64,000 nucleotides of DNA, taken from positions 62,001-126,000 of the forward strand of contig NZ_KQ948567.1 in NCBI RefSeq assembly GCF_001514125.1, in the 5' to 3' direction. Source of the stretch: Streptomyces longwoodensis. Its GTDB lineage: Bacteria; Actinomycetota; Actinomycetes; Streptomycetales; Streptomycetaceae. The position numbers were made by a program, and so were the translations under genes. The notes beneath the pieces were generated by a model. It did not search any database, had not been told where the DNA came from, and was given only the letters and a program-made list of their open reading frames with translations. Every line of letters starts with the position of its first letter. Position 1 is the stretch's first letter. Shown here in pieces: positions 50,578-58,685 of the stretch.

Positions 50578-51144
50578 GTGTCTGTCGTTCCCCCTGCCTC
50601 CCCGCCCTCCCCGCCCGCCTCGGCCCTGCCTTCCGCCGCCCCGTCCGCCGCGGCGCCCACGCAGGCCGAACTCCTCGACTTCGTCCGGCGCACGGCCGCC
50701 GACGCCGAACTGATCTCCTCGCTCCCCCTCGACCCCGAGGGCCGCACCTGGGTGCGCCTCGAAGGGCCCGGCGGCAGCGAGGCCTGGCTGATCGGCTGGC
50801 CGCCCGGCAGCGGCACCGGCTGGCACGACCACGCCGACTCGGTCGGCGCCTTCCTCACCGCACAGGGCGAGCTGACGGAGAACTCGCTCGCCGCGCGGCT
50901 GCCCACCGACGGCTGGAAGACCCTGGAACTCACCGAGGGCGTCGACCGCTCCCGCCGGCTGCCCGCCGGCCGGGGCCGCGCCTTCGGACACCACCACGTG
51001 CACGAGGTGTTCAACGAGTCCACCGAGCACCACGCGATCTCCGTGCACGCCTACTACCCGCCCCTGCCGCAGATCCGGCGCTACAGCCGCAGCGGCGCGG
51101 TGCTCAGGCTGGAGCAGGTCGAGCGCCCGGAGGACTGGCAGTGA
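50578..51144 (+). CDS. Cysteine dioxygenase
   Basis: The 188-residue cupin oxidises cysteine to cysteine sulfinate with iron and O2. The iron ligands are in GWHDHADSVGAF and in the HHHVHEVFN motif, as in bacterial type I cysteine dioxygenases. About 30 N-terminal residues are Ser/Pro/Ala-rich. The GTG at 50578 has AGGA nine bases upstream; a GTG two codons earlier is possible. It lies downstream of the cysteine-ended leader peptide and is overlapped by the rhodanese gene, together forming a sulfur-catabolism operon. Confidence 0.9.
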   Translation: MSVVPPASPPSPPASALPSAAPSAAAPTQAELLDFVRRTAADAELISSLPLDPEGRTWVRLEGPGGSEAWLIGWPPGSGTGWHDHADSVGAFLTAQGELTENSLAARLPTDGWKTLELTEGVDRSRRLPAGRGRAFGHHHVHEVFNESTEHHAISVHAYYPPLPQIRRYSRSGAVLRLEQVERPEDWQ

Positions 51145-51590
51145 GCACCCGCGGAGACAGCACGCAGGACACCGCCCCGGACACCGCCTCCCCCGTGGGC
51201 GTGGACGAGCTGCTGGAACGAGTGCGCGCCCGCTACGAGCGCGTCGAGGCACCCGACGCCTACGCGGCCGCCCGGGCCGGTGAGGCCCTGCTGGTCGACA
51301 TCCGGTACGCCGCCCTGCGCGAGCGGGACGGGCTCGTCCCCGGCGCACTGGTCATCGAGCGCAACGAACTGGAGTGGCGTCTCGACCCCCAGGGCAGCCA
51401 CCGGGTCCCCGAGGCCACCGGCCACGACCTGCGGATCGTCGTGCTCTGCAACGAGGGGTACGCCTCCAGCCTCGCCGTCGCGTCCCTCCACCAGCTGGGC
51501 CTGCACCGCGCGACCGACCTGGTCGGCGGCTTCCAGGCGTGGCGGGCGGCGGGGCTCCCGGTGACCGAGGAGCCGACGGCGGATCAGTAG
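51141..51590 (+). CDS. Rhodanese-like sulfurtransferase
   Basis: The 149-residue single-domain rhodanese has the active-site cysteine in VVLCNEGYASSLA, the CDC25-like loop position, and the usual RYAALRERDGLVPGAL entry and GGFQAWRAAGLPV exit. It moves sulfane sulfur, probably handling persulfides. Its GTG overlaps the dioxygenase stop (GTGA), so the two are translationally coupled. Dioxygenase plus rhodanese suggests a route that clears excess cysteine and its persulfide. Confidence 0.9.
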   Translation: MSTRGDSTQDTAPDTASPVGVDELLERVRARYERVEAPDAYAAARAGEALLVDIRYAALRERDGLVPGALVIERNELEWRLDPQGSHRVPEATGHDLRIVVLCNEGYASSLAVASLHQLGLHRATDLVGGFQAWRAAGLPVTEEPTADQ

Positions 51591-51687
51591 GCGTCCTCGG
51601 GCAGTACGGCGAGGAGGTGCTCCTCGGGCAGTGCAGCGACGAGGGTTTCCCTCGGGCAGGGCTCATGTCGGAGCGCCTCCTCCGCGC

Positions 51688-52380
51688 TCAGTACTGCCCG
51701 TCGGCGCCCTCGTCGCCGTCGAGGAACTCCGTGTCCTCGCCCTCTTCCTCCAGGGCCTGGCGGACCACCCGCAGGGCCATGCCCTCGGGGTAGCCCTTGC
51801 GGGCCAGCATCCCGGCCAGGCGGCGCAGCCGTTTGTCGCGGTCCAGGCCGCGGGTGGAGCGCAGCTTGCGGGCGACCAGCTCCCGCGCCGTCGCCTCCTC
51901 CTGCTCGGAGTCGAGCTGGGAGACGGCCTCGTCGATCAGCGCCGAGTCGACGCCCTTGGTGCGCAGCTCCCGCGCGAGGGCCCGCCGGGCCAGGCCCCGG
52001 CCGTGGTGCCGGGACTCCACCCAGGCGTCCGCGAAGGCGCCGTCGTCGATCAGCCCGACCTCCTCGAACCGCGAGAGCACCTCCTCGGCCACCTCGTCCG
52101 GGATCTCCCGCTTGTGCAGCGCGTCGGCGAGTTGCTTCCGCGTGCGCGGGGTCCCGGTGAGCAGGCGCAGGCAGATCGCCCGAGCCCGCTCAGCCGGGTC
52201 CCCTGAAGACTCCCCCTGCTCGGCCCTCGACGAGGAGGAGGAGCCTTCGTCCGCACCGGGCGGCTGCGCGGAACGGCGTCCGCGACGGCCGCCCCGCCCG
52301 CGCGGCCCGCCGTCACGCGTGCCGTCCCCGGGAGTGTCGGGAGGGGTGAGCTCGTCGACCCAGTCCGTTCGTCGTGTCAC
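51688..52380 (-). CDS. recX: Recombination regulatory protein RecX
   Basis: RecX binds RecA filaments and limits their growth. The 230-residue protein has an acidic, Gly/Arg-rich N-terminus of about 70 residues and then three RecX helical repeats (AICLRLLTGTPRTRKQLADA, GLIDDGAFADAWVESRHHGR, KGYPEGMALRVVRQAL). The GTG at 52380 lies seven bases after the recA stop, so the genes are co-transcribed from the SOS-controlled recA promoter. Confidence 0.95.
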   Translation of the reverse strand: MTRRTDWVDELTPPDTPGDGTRDGGPRGRGGRRGRRSAQPPGADEGSSSSSRAEQGESSGDPAERARAICLRLLTGTPRTRKQLADALHKREIPDEVAEEVLSRFEEVGLIDDGAFADAWVESRHHGRGLARRALARELRTKGVDSALIDEAVSQLDSEQEEATARELVARKLRSTRGLDRDKRLRRLAGMLARKGYPEGMALRVVRQALEEEGEDTEFLDGDEGADGQY

Positions 52381-52387
52381 GGGTCGG

Positions 52388-53524
52388 TCAGCTCTTGGCA
52401 GCGGCGGCCTTGGTCTTGGCCGTCTTGGCGGCGGCCGGGGCGGCCACGGCCTTGCCCGCCTCGTCCGCGGGCGCGCCGGACGCGGTGACCGCGGCGTCGG
52501 CACCCGCCTCGGGGGTGGGCTCCGCCGGACGCACACCGACGCCCAGCTTCTCCTTGATCTTCCTCTCGATCTCGTTGGCGAGGTCGGGGTTGTCCTTGAG
52601 GAAGTTGCGGGCGTTCTCCTTGCCCTGGCCCAACTGGTCGCCCTCGTACGTGTACCAGGCGCCGGCCTTGCGGACGAAGCCGTGCTCCACGCCCATGTCG
52701 ATCAGGCCGCCCTCGCGGCTGATGCCCTGGCCGTAGAGGATGTCGAACTCGGCCTGCTTGAAGGGCGGGGCCACCTTGTTCTTGACGACCTTGCAGCGGG
52801 TGCGGTTGCCGACCGCCTCCGTGCCGTCCTTCAGGGTCTCGATGCGGCGGATGTCGATGCGCACCGAGGCGTAGAACTTCAGCGCACGGCCACCGGTCGT
52901 GGTCTCGGGCGAGCCGAACATCACGCCGATCTTCTCGCGGAGCTGGTTGATGAAGATCGCCGTGGTCTTGGACTGGTTCAGCGCGCTGGTGATCTTCCGC
53001 AGCGCCTGGCTCATCAGACGGGCCTGCAGACCGACGTGGCTGTCGCCCATCTCGCCCTCGATCTCCGCGCGCGGCACGAGCGCGGCGACGGAGTCGATGA
53101 CGATGAGGTCGAGCGCGCCGGAGCGGACCAGCATGTCCACGATCTCCAGCGCCTGCTCGCCGTTGTCCGGCTGGGAGAGGATCAGGTTGTCGATGTCGAC
53201 ACCGAGCTTGCGCGCGTACTCGGGGTCGAGGGCGTGCTCCGCGTCCACGAAGGCGACCTGGCCGCCGGCCTTCTGCGCGTTGGCCACGGCGTGCAGGGTC
53301 AGCGTGGTCTTGCCGGAGGACTCGGGTCCGTAGATCTCCACGACGCGGCCGCGCGGCAGGCCGCCGACGCCGAGGGCCACGTCGAGGGCGGTCGAGCCGG
53401 TCGGGATGACCTCGATGGGCTCGTTCGTCCGATCGCCCATGCGCATGACCGCGCCCTTGCCGAATTGCCGTTCAATCTGTGCGAGAGCGGCATCCAGGGC
53501 CTTCTCGCGGTCGGTTCCTGCCAT
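52388..53524 (-). CDS. recA: Recombinase RecA
   Basis: RecA catalyses strand exchange and triggers LexA self-cleavage. The 378-residue protein has Walker A GPESSGKTTL, the QPDNGEQALEI stretch, Walker B LIVIDSVAALVPRAEIEGEMG, loop L2 INQLREKIGVMFGSPETTTG and a long Ala/Lys-rich C-terminal tail (about 40 residues), typical of Streptomyces. The ATG at 53524 gives MAGTDREKALD. recX follows in the same operon. An SOS box lies within the promoter and the 5' leader is about 160 bases. Confidence 0.98.
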   Translation of the reverse strand: MAGTDREKALDAALAQIERQFGKGAVMRMGDRTNEPIEVIPTGSTALDVALGVGGLPRGRVVEIYGPESSGKTTLTLHAVANAQKAGGQVAFVDAEHALDPEYARKLGVDIDNLILSQPDNGEQALEIVDMLVRSGALDLIVIDSVAALVPRAEIEGEMGDSHVGLQARLMSQALRKITSALNQSKTTAIFINQLREKIGVMFGSPETTTGGRALKFYASVRIDIRRIETLKDGTEAVGNRTRCKVVKNKVAPPFKQAEFDILYGQGISREGGLIDMGVEHGFVRKAGAWYTYEGDQLGQGKENARNFLKDNPDLANEIERKIKEKLGVGVRPAEPTPEAGADAAVTASGAPADEAGKAVAAPAAAKTAKTKAAAAKS

Positions 53525-53613
53525 GGGTTCCACCCGATTTGCTTGAGTCGATCGCTTCACGTCAAAGACGCTAACGCCTGCCACTGACAATGCGCCCCGA
53601 CGCCGGTCCGGCC

Positions 53614-53622
53614 TGTGGATAA
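53614..53622 (-). promoter_or_regulatory. Perfect DnaA box in the recA leader
   Basis: On the minus strand the sequence is TTATCCACA, identical to the E. coli DnaA box consensus. It lies 90 bases upstream of the recA ATG and about 65 bases downstream of the SOS box, within the presumed 5' leader. Confidence 0.55.
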
Positions 53623-53687
53623 CTCGGGTGCATCCCGCCCCCAATCGGGACGTACCACCGCTCGTCGGCCGGGCCGGAGCCTCTATA

Positions 53688-53714
53688 AGAATAGATGTTC
53701 GATTTTCGTGTCAA
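53688..53714 (-). promoter_or_regulatory. recA promoter with SOS box
   Basis: On the minus strand CGAACATCTATTCT (53688-53701) matches the actinobacterial SOS consensus CGAACRTNYGTTYG in its left half and most of its right half; GAACATCTATTC resembles the known Streptomyces recA box. A perfect -35 TTGACA is at 53709-53714, placing the SOS box in the spacer and -10 region, where LexA would block polymerase. Confidence 0.85.
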
Positions 53715-53863
53715 GCGCACCACGCGGCACAGGAGTCCCCGAACGCGAGGGGTACGAACCCCCGCTGCTGAGGGGTACTGGACCTCCGCTGCTCCCCCCG
53801 GCGTACGCCCACTGCCTCCAGCCGGACGACGACGGGGCGCGGCCGGACCGCGAAGCTCGGTCC

Positions 53864-54694
53864 ATGGCCGACACGCACGCTCCGACCCCGCGCTTCCGCC
53901 CCGCCGCCGGAACCCGCGGCCTTGGACCCGGCAGCGCCCCGGCTCCCGCCCGGTTCCCGGTCCGCCGTATCGACGCCCTGTGCCTGACCGTCGGGCTGGT
54001 GCTGGTCGGTTCCGGTCTGGCGCACCTGCTCGTGTTCGCCGTCGACGGAGGTCCGTGGACCGGCCCCGTCTCCTGGCGCAAGCCGGTCACCTTCGGCCTC
54101 TCCTTCGGGGTGACGCTCGTGGCGACCGCCTGGGTCACGTCGTACCTGCGCGTCGGACCACGGTTGCGCGCCGCGCTGCTCGGTGTGTTCGCCGCCGACT
54201 GCGTCGTGGAGGTCGGCGGCATCACCCTCCAGGCGTGGCGCGGGGTGCCCTCGCACCTCGACATGGAGACGCCCCTCGACACGACGGTGTCCCTGACCCT
54301 GGCGGTGGGCGGCGCGGTGCTGGTGGCGCTCCTCGGCGTCTTCGCGGTCGCCTCGTTCCGGCACCGGCCCACGGGTCCCGTCGGCATGCCCCTCGCGGTG
54401 CGGTCGGGGTTCGCGGTGCTGCTCGTGGGCCTGGCCTCCGGCGCGGTGATGATCGCGCGGGGGGTGGTGCTCACCCGCACCGGTCACCAGGAGGCGGCGT
54501 ACCACTCGACGGCGCCGCTCAAGCCCCTGCACGCGGTGAGCCTGCACGCCGTCCTGGTGCTGCCGGCGCTGGCCCTGCTGCTGTCCCGCACGTCGTGGAG
54601 CGAGCGGACGCGGTGGCGTGCCGTGGCGCTGGCGACCGGCTGCTACGGGGCGGCCGTGGTCGGCGCGGGGGTGTGGGCGGCGCTCACGTGGTGA
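53864..54694 (+). CDS. Hypothetical multi-pass membrane protein
   Basis: The 276-residue protein has a 35-residue Pro/Arg-rich cytoplasmic start and about seven membrane helices (LCLTVGLVLVGSGLAHLLVF, PVTFGLSFGVTLVATAWVTS, LTLAVGGAVLVALLGVFAVA, and others). The helices contain isolated polar residues but no motif I know. The ATG at 53864 follows a weak site. It is divergent from recA and convergent with the AI-2E-type transporter gene. No function assigned. Confidence 0.75.
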   Translation: MADTHAPTPRFRPAAGTRGLGPGSAPAPARFPVRRIDALCLTVGLVLVGSGLAHLLVFAVDGGPWTGPVSWRKPVTFGLSFGVTLVATAWVTSYLRVGPRLRAALLGVFAADCVVEVGGITLQAWRGVPSHLDMETPLDTTVSLTLAVGGAVLVALLGVFAVASFRHRPTGPVGMPLAVRSGFAVLLVGLASGAVMIARGVVLTRTGHQEAAYHSTAPLKPLHAVSLHAVLVLPALALLLSRTSWSERTRWRAVALATGCYGAAVVGAGVWAALTW

Positions 54695-54720
54695 CGGCGC
54701 GGATGTCGGTAAGCCGCTCC

Positions 54721-56097
54721 TCAGCCCGGTCCCCGGCCCGGCCCGGAGCCGCTGTCCGTACCCGTGTCCCTGCCTGTGTCCCTGTCCGTGTCCCTGCCCG
54801 GATCCGCATGCGCGTTCCGGTCCGTGTCCGGCCCGGGCTCCGCGTCCCTCCCCGCCGGCGGTACGGCCGGCGCCCCCGTCCGCATCCTCGTCCAGAGGCG
54901 TCGGGCGCGCGTGGCGGCGCCCGGTCCCTCCGCGCGGATCCGGTGGCCCTGCACCCGGGGGTCGTCGGCGACGGCGTACCGCTTCACGTACGCCCCGAGG
55001 AACGCCTGGAGCGTGGCGACCGCCGGGATGGCGATCAGCGCGCCGACCGCGCCGAGCAGCGCGGTGCCCGCGACGACGGAGCCGAAGGCGACGGCCGGGT
55101 GGATGTCCACCGTCTTGGCCGTCAGCTTCGGCTGGAGCATGTAGTTCTCGAACTGCTGGTAGACCACGACGAAGATCAGCACCCACAGCGCGTACCAGGG
55201 ATTGACCGTGAAGGCGATCAGCATGGGCAGCGCGCCCGCGAGGTAGGTGCCGATGGTCGGGATGAACTGGGAGACCACGCCCACCCACACACCGAGCACG
55301 GGCGCGTACGGGATGCCGAGGGCCTGGAACAGTATGTAGTGGGCGACCCCGGAGACCAGCGCCATCAGTCCGCGCGAATACAGGTACCCGCCGGTCTTGT
55401 CGACGGCGATCTCCCAGGCGCGCAGCACCTCGGCCTGCCGGGCCGGCGGCAGCACGGAGCACAGGGCGCGCCGCAGCCGCGGGCCGTCGGCGGCGAAGTA
55501 GAAGGCGAACAGCGCGATCGTCAGCAGTTGGAAGAGCCCGCCGAGGACCTGGGTCGAGACGTCCAGCACGCCCGCCGCGCTGTTCTGCGCGTACTTCTTG
55601 AGCCACTGGGAGTGCAGCAGCCCTTCCTGGATGTCGACGCGCCGGAGGTGGGTGTGGAACGAGTCGTTGACCCAGCTGATGACCGAGTCGAGGTAGTCGG
55701 GGAAGCCCTCGACCAGCTTGATGATCTGCCCGGCGAGCATCGATCCGAGCAGGGTGAAGAACCCGGCGAGGACGACGAAGAGGCCGAAGAAGACGATGAA
55801 GGTGGCGAGTCCCCTGCGCATGCCGTAGGAGGCCATCCGGCTGACCGCGGGTTCGACCGCGAGCGCCAGGAAGAACGCGATGAGGATGTTGATCAGCAGA
55901 CCGAGGACCTGGTGGAAGGCCCAGGTGCCGAGCTGGAACAACGCGATGAGGGCGAGCGCGAGGACCATCGCGCGCGGGAGCCAGCGGGGCATGCGCGCGC
56001 CCGGCGCGGCGGCGCCGTCGGCCGGTCCGGCCGGGGGCGTCTCCCCGGGCGCGGAGGGGTGCCGGGCGATCTGGCCGGACTCGTCAGTGGGTGCCAC
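54721..56097 (-). CDS. AI-2E family transporter
   Basis: The 458-residue protein has about eight membrane helices in the AI-2E (UPF0118) arrangement: paired helices at 45-95, a long amphipathic region (GFPDYLDSVISWVNDSFHTH), and the conserved PYAPVLGVWVGVVSQFIPTIG and QQFENYMLQPKL stretches. Members export small molecules or act as Na+/H+ antiporters; the substrate here is unknown. The last 70 residues are a DTDRDTGRDTG-type acidic repeat tail encoded by a short DNA repeat. The GTG at 56097 is used; a GTG at 56115 is possible. Confidence 0.85.
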   Translation of the reverse strand: MAPTDESGQIARHPSAPGETPPAGPADGAAAPGARMPRWLPRAMVLALALIALFQLGTWAFHQVLGLLINILIAFFLALAVEPAVSRMASYGMRRGLATFIVFFGLFVVLAGFFTLLGSMLAGQIIKLVEGFPDYLDSVISWVNDSFHTHLRRVDIQEGLLHSQWLKKYAQNSAAGVLDVSTQVLGGLFQLLTIALFAFYFAADGPRLRRALCSVLPPARQAEVLRAWEIAVDKTGGYLYSRGLMALVSGVAHYILFQALGIPYAPVLGVWVGVVSQFIPTIGTYLAGALPMLIAFTVNPWYALWVLIFVVVYQQFENYMLQPKLTAKTVDIHPAVAFGSVVAGTALLGAVGALIAIPAVATLQAFLGAYVKRYAVADDPRVQGHRIRAEGPGAATRARRLWTRMRTGAPAVPPAGRDAEPGPDTDRNAHADPGRDTDRDTGRDTGTDSGSGPGRGPG

Positions 56098-56157
56098 GGA
56101 CCAAGTCTCGCCCACGCCACCGACAATCGAGCGCCCCCCTGCGATCTTCGTTACCGA

Positions 56158-56352
56158 TCAGCGCTTCTCCAGGGGCACGTTCATCACGTCGCAGACCACG
56201 CGCCACACGTCCTTCGCGTCCCAGCCGGCCGCCAGCGCCTCCTGCACCGTGCGTCCGCCGAGCTCCGACATCACGTGGTCGCGCGCGAAGGTCTCGGCGT
56301 ACCCGGCACCGAAGTGCTCCGCCATCCGCTCCCAGAAAACCGTCAACCGCAT
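56158..56352 (-). CDS. DUF3046 family small protein
   Basis: A 64-residue protein, MRLTVFWERMAEHFGAGYAE and onward, with ELGGRTVQEALAAGWDAKDVWRAVC-like spacing, matches the small DUF3046 family found next to recA in actinobacteria. It is probably helical and cytoplasmic with no known role. The ATG at 56352 is followed directly by the conserved start. It lies about 60 bases upstream of the AI-2E transporter gene and may be co-transcribed with it. Confidence 0.88.
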   Translation of the reverse strand: MRLTVFWERMAEHFGAGYAETFARDHVMSELGGRTVQEALAAGWDAKDVWRVVCDVMNVPLEKR

Positions 56353-56431
56353 GATCCCAGTATCCCGCCCGCGAGGGTGGCCCCGGTCGGTGCGGCCTGC
56401 GGGGACCGCTTTCCGCCCTACGGTCTGACGC

Positions 56432-57376
56432 ATGGCCGACACCGGAGCAGCCCCACTCCCCCAGACGCCCCCGGCGCAGTCCCCGCTCTTCCGCGCCGAG
56501 CAGTTCGTCTGGCTCACCGCACGCGTGCTGGAACAGCGCCTCTTCACCCACCGCTTCCTGAACGGTGCCGCCGACCCCGTGGAGACCGCGCTGGAGGCCT
56601 ACCGCACCGAGGACGGCGGCTACGGCCACGCGCTGGAGCCCGACCTGCGCGGCCCCGTCAGCCAGCCCCTGCACACCGCCCACGCCCTGCGCGTCCTGGA
56701 CGCCATCGGCCGGTGCGGCGGACAGCGCGTGGAGCGCGTGTGCCGGTACCTGACGTCGGTCTCCACGGCCGACGGCGCCCTGCCGGCGATCCATCCGAGC
56801 CAGCGCGGCTACCCGGCGGCGCCCTTCGTCCCGGTCGTCGACGACCCGCCGGGCGAGCTCCTGGCCACCGGGCCCGTGGTGGGGGTGCTGCACCGCAACG
56901 AGGTGTGGCACGCCTGGCTGTTCCGGGCGACCGACTTCTGCTGGCGGGCGGTGGAGTCGCTGGAGAGGTCCCACCCGTACGAGGTGGAGGCCGCCGTGGC
57001 CTTCCTCGACTCCGCGCCCGACCGTCCCCGCGCCGAGGCGGCCGCCGAGCGGCTGGGCCGCCTGGTGCGCGAGCAGCGGCTCGTCGCGCTCGATCCGGAC
57101 GACCTGGGGGCGTACCCGGTCGCGCCGGGCTACGCCCCCGGCGAGCACCACTTCCCGCACGACTTCGCGCGGACCCCGCACTCGCTCGCGCGCGCGTGGT
57201 TCAGCGACGGTGAAACGGCCCGCTCGCTGGACCACCTCGCCGCTGAGCAACAGGAGGACGGCGGCTGGCCGATCCGCTGGCGCACCTGGGCCGCCGCGCC
57301 CGCCCTGGAGTCCCGCGCGCTGGTCACCATCGAGGCGCTGACCACGCTCAGGGCGCATGGAAGGGCGATCGGCTGA
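56432..57376 (+). CDS. Alpha/alpha-toroid-like protein of unknown function
   Basis: The 314-residue cytoplasmic protein contains repeats like those of prenyltransferase or terpene-cyclase toroids: YRTEDGGYGHALEPDL near residue 65 and LAAEQQEDGGWPIRW near 275, both QW-like elements (QxxDGxW), with helical pairs between. The central acidic motifs of active terpene cyclases (DxDD) are not seen, so catalysis is doubtful. It is divergent from the DUF3046 gene. I do not know a function for this group. Confidence 0.7.
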   Translation: MADTGAAPLPQTPPAQSPLFRAEQFVWLTARVLEQRLFTHRFLNGAADPVETALEAYRTEDGGYGHALEPDLRGPVSQPLHTAHALRVLDAIGRCGGQRVERVCRYLTSVSTADGALPAIHPSQRGYPAAPFVPVVDDPPGELLATGPVVGVLHRNEVWHAWLFRATDFCWRAVESLERSHPYEVEAAVAFLDSAPDRPRAEAAAERLGRLVREQRLVALDPDDLGAYPVAPGYAPGEHHFPHDFARTPHSLARAWFSDGETARSLDHLAAEQQEDGGWPIRWRTWAAAPALESRALVTIEALTTLRAHGRAIG

Positions 57377-57403
57377 CGGGAGCGCGGCACCGCGGCGCCG
57401 GCC

Positions 57404-57535
57404 GTCGCCCCGACGTCCCGCGCGTGCCGCCACTCCCCGGTAGTCGCCCCCGACACCGTGCGCGTGCCACCACTCCCGACGTCGCCCCGGCGCCACGCGC
57501 GCGACCACCATCGGCCGTCGCGCCTCGCGCGCGTA
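57404..57535. repeat. Imperfect tandem repeat, about 38-bp period
   Basis: Three to four degenerate units begin GTCGCCCC and contain a GCGCGTGCC / CCACTCCC core. They fill the gap between the toroid-like gene and the convergent azlD gene. Confidence 0.5.
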
Positions 57536-57546
57536 CGTCTCTGCGC

Positions 57547-57855
57547 TCAGCCCCCCAGCGCCCGCACCCCCGCCGTCACCACCACGGCCGCCGCGACGAC
57601 CAGCAGGAACGGTGCCCGCAGCACCACGGCCACGGCGGCCGCGGCGAGCCCGGCGGCACGGGCGTCGAGCACCAGCGTGTGGCCGTCGGCGAAGGTCTGC
57701 TGGGCCGTGAGGGCGGCCAGGAGGGCGACGGGCAGCAGGGCGGCGAGCCTGCGGACGAGCGGCCGTTCCAGGACTCCGGCGGGCACCAGGAGCCCGGCCA
57801 GCTTGACGACGTAGCAGCCGAGCGCGGTCGCGCCGATGGCGATCCAGGTGTTCAC
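57547..57855 (-). CDS. azlD: AzlD domain branched-chain amino acid transport subunit
   Basis: The 102-residue protein has three to four membrane helices (NTWIAIGATALGCYVVKLAG, RLAALLPVALLAALTAQQTF, AGLAAAAVAVVLRAPFLLVV), the AzlD layout. AzlD pairs with AzlC to export branched-chain amino acids or analogues. The GTG start overlaps the azlC stop (GTGA), so translation is coupled. Confidence 0.88.
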   Translation of the reverse strand: MNTWIAIGATALGCYVVKLAGLLVPAGVLERPLVRRLAALLPVALLAALTAQQTFADGHTLVLDARAAGLAAAAVAVVLRAPFLLVVAAAVVVTAGVRALGG

Positions 57856-58685
57856 CGGTGGTCCCCGTCCTCGTCGTCGTGTGCCTGCGCGGCCTCCGCG
57901 CGAGGCTCTCCCTGCCGGTCCACGGCGCCGCCCGCGGGCCGGCGCTCCCGTGTCGCACCGTCCCGGCCCCGGCGCACGCCCTGTGCCCACAGCACCGCCG
58001 GTGCCGCCAGGGCCGCGACCAGCACGGGCACGCCCGCCGGGAGGACGGGCAGCAGACCGAGGCCGAGCAGGACGGCGCAGCCGGCCACCGTGCGCTCGGT
58101 GCCGGACTTCAGCATGGGCGCGAGCAGCGCCAGGAAGACCGCCGGGCCCGCCGCGTCGAGCCCCCACGCGTCCGTGTCGCCGATGGCCTCCGCGCCCAGG
58201 GCGCCCAGCAGGGTGGTGAGGTTCCACAGCACGTAGAGGCTGAGCCCGGTCACGGCGAAGCCGAGCCGCACGCCCCGCCGGTCGGTCTGCGCCAGCGCCA
58301 CGGCCGTCGTCTCGTCGATGACCCACTGCGCGGCGAACGGGCGCAGGAAGCGCGGGAGGGCCAGCAGCTGGGACAGGCGCAGCCCGTAGAACGCGTTGCG
58401 CACGCCCAGGAAGAAGGCGCCCGCGGCCGCCGTGAGCGGGTTGCCGCCCGCCGCGAGCGCCCCCACGAGGGCGAACTGGGAGGCGCCGGTGAACACCAGC
58501 AGGCTCAGCGCGCAGGTCTGCCACACCGAGAGTCCGCTGCCCGCCGAGGTCACCCCGAAGGCGAACCCCGACAGTCCCACGGCGATCCCCACCCCCAGGG
58601 CGTCCCGTACGACGGCCCGGTCCGGCCGTCGCGCGCCGTCGGGTCCCGTCACGTCCGTGTCCGCGAATGCTGTTCGTTCTCCCAC
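57852..58685 (-). CDS. azlC: AzlC family branched-chain amino acid exporter
   Basis: The 277-residue membrane protein has AzlC landmarks: LGVGIAVGLSGFAFGVTSAG, VFTGASQFALVGALAAGGNP, FFLGVRNAFYGLRLS, and WVIDETTAVALAQ. A charged C-terminal tail of about 40 residues follows the last helix. The GTG at 58685 lies inside the 3' end of the upstream AraC-type gene, a 37-base overlap, which ties its translation to the regulator. It forms a three-gene operon araC-type regulator, azlC, azlD. Confidence 0.9.
   Translation of the reverse strand: MGERTAFADTDVTGPDGARRPDRAVVRDALGVGIAVGLSGFAFGVTSAGSGLSVWQTCALSLLVFTGASQFALVGALAAGGNPLTAAAGAFFLGVRNAFYGLRLSQLLALPRFLRPFAAQWVIDETTAVALAQTDRRGVRLGFAVTGLSLYVLWNLTTLLGALGAEAIGDTDAWGLDAAGPAVFLALLAPMLKSGTERTVAGCAVLLGLGLLPVLPAGVPVLVAALAAPAVLWAQGVRRGRDGATRERRPAGGAVDRQGEPRAEAAQAHDDEDGDHR

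Noticed and set aside
53525..53863. A possible tRNA-like fold from GGGGTACGAACCCC upstream of the membrane protein gene
   Set aside because: No acceptor stem, anticodon arm or CCA-proximal pairing could be arranged.
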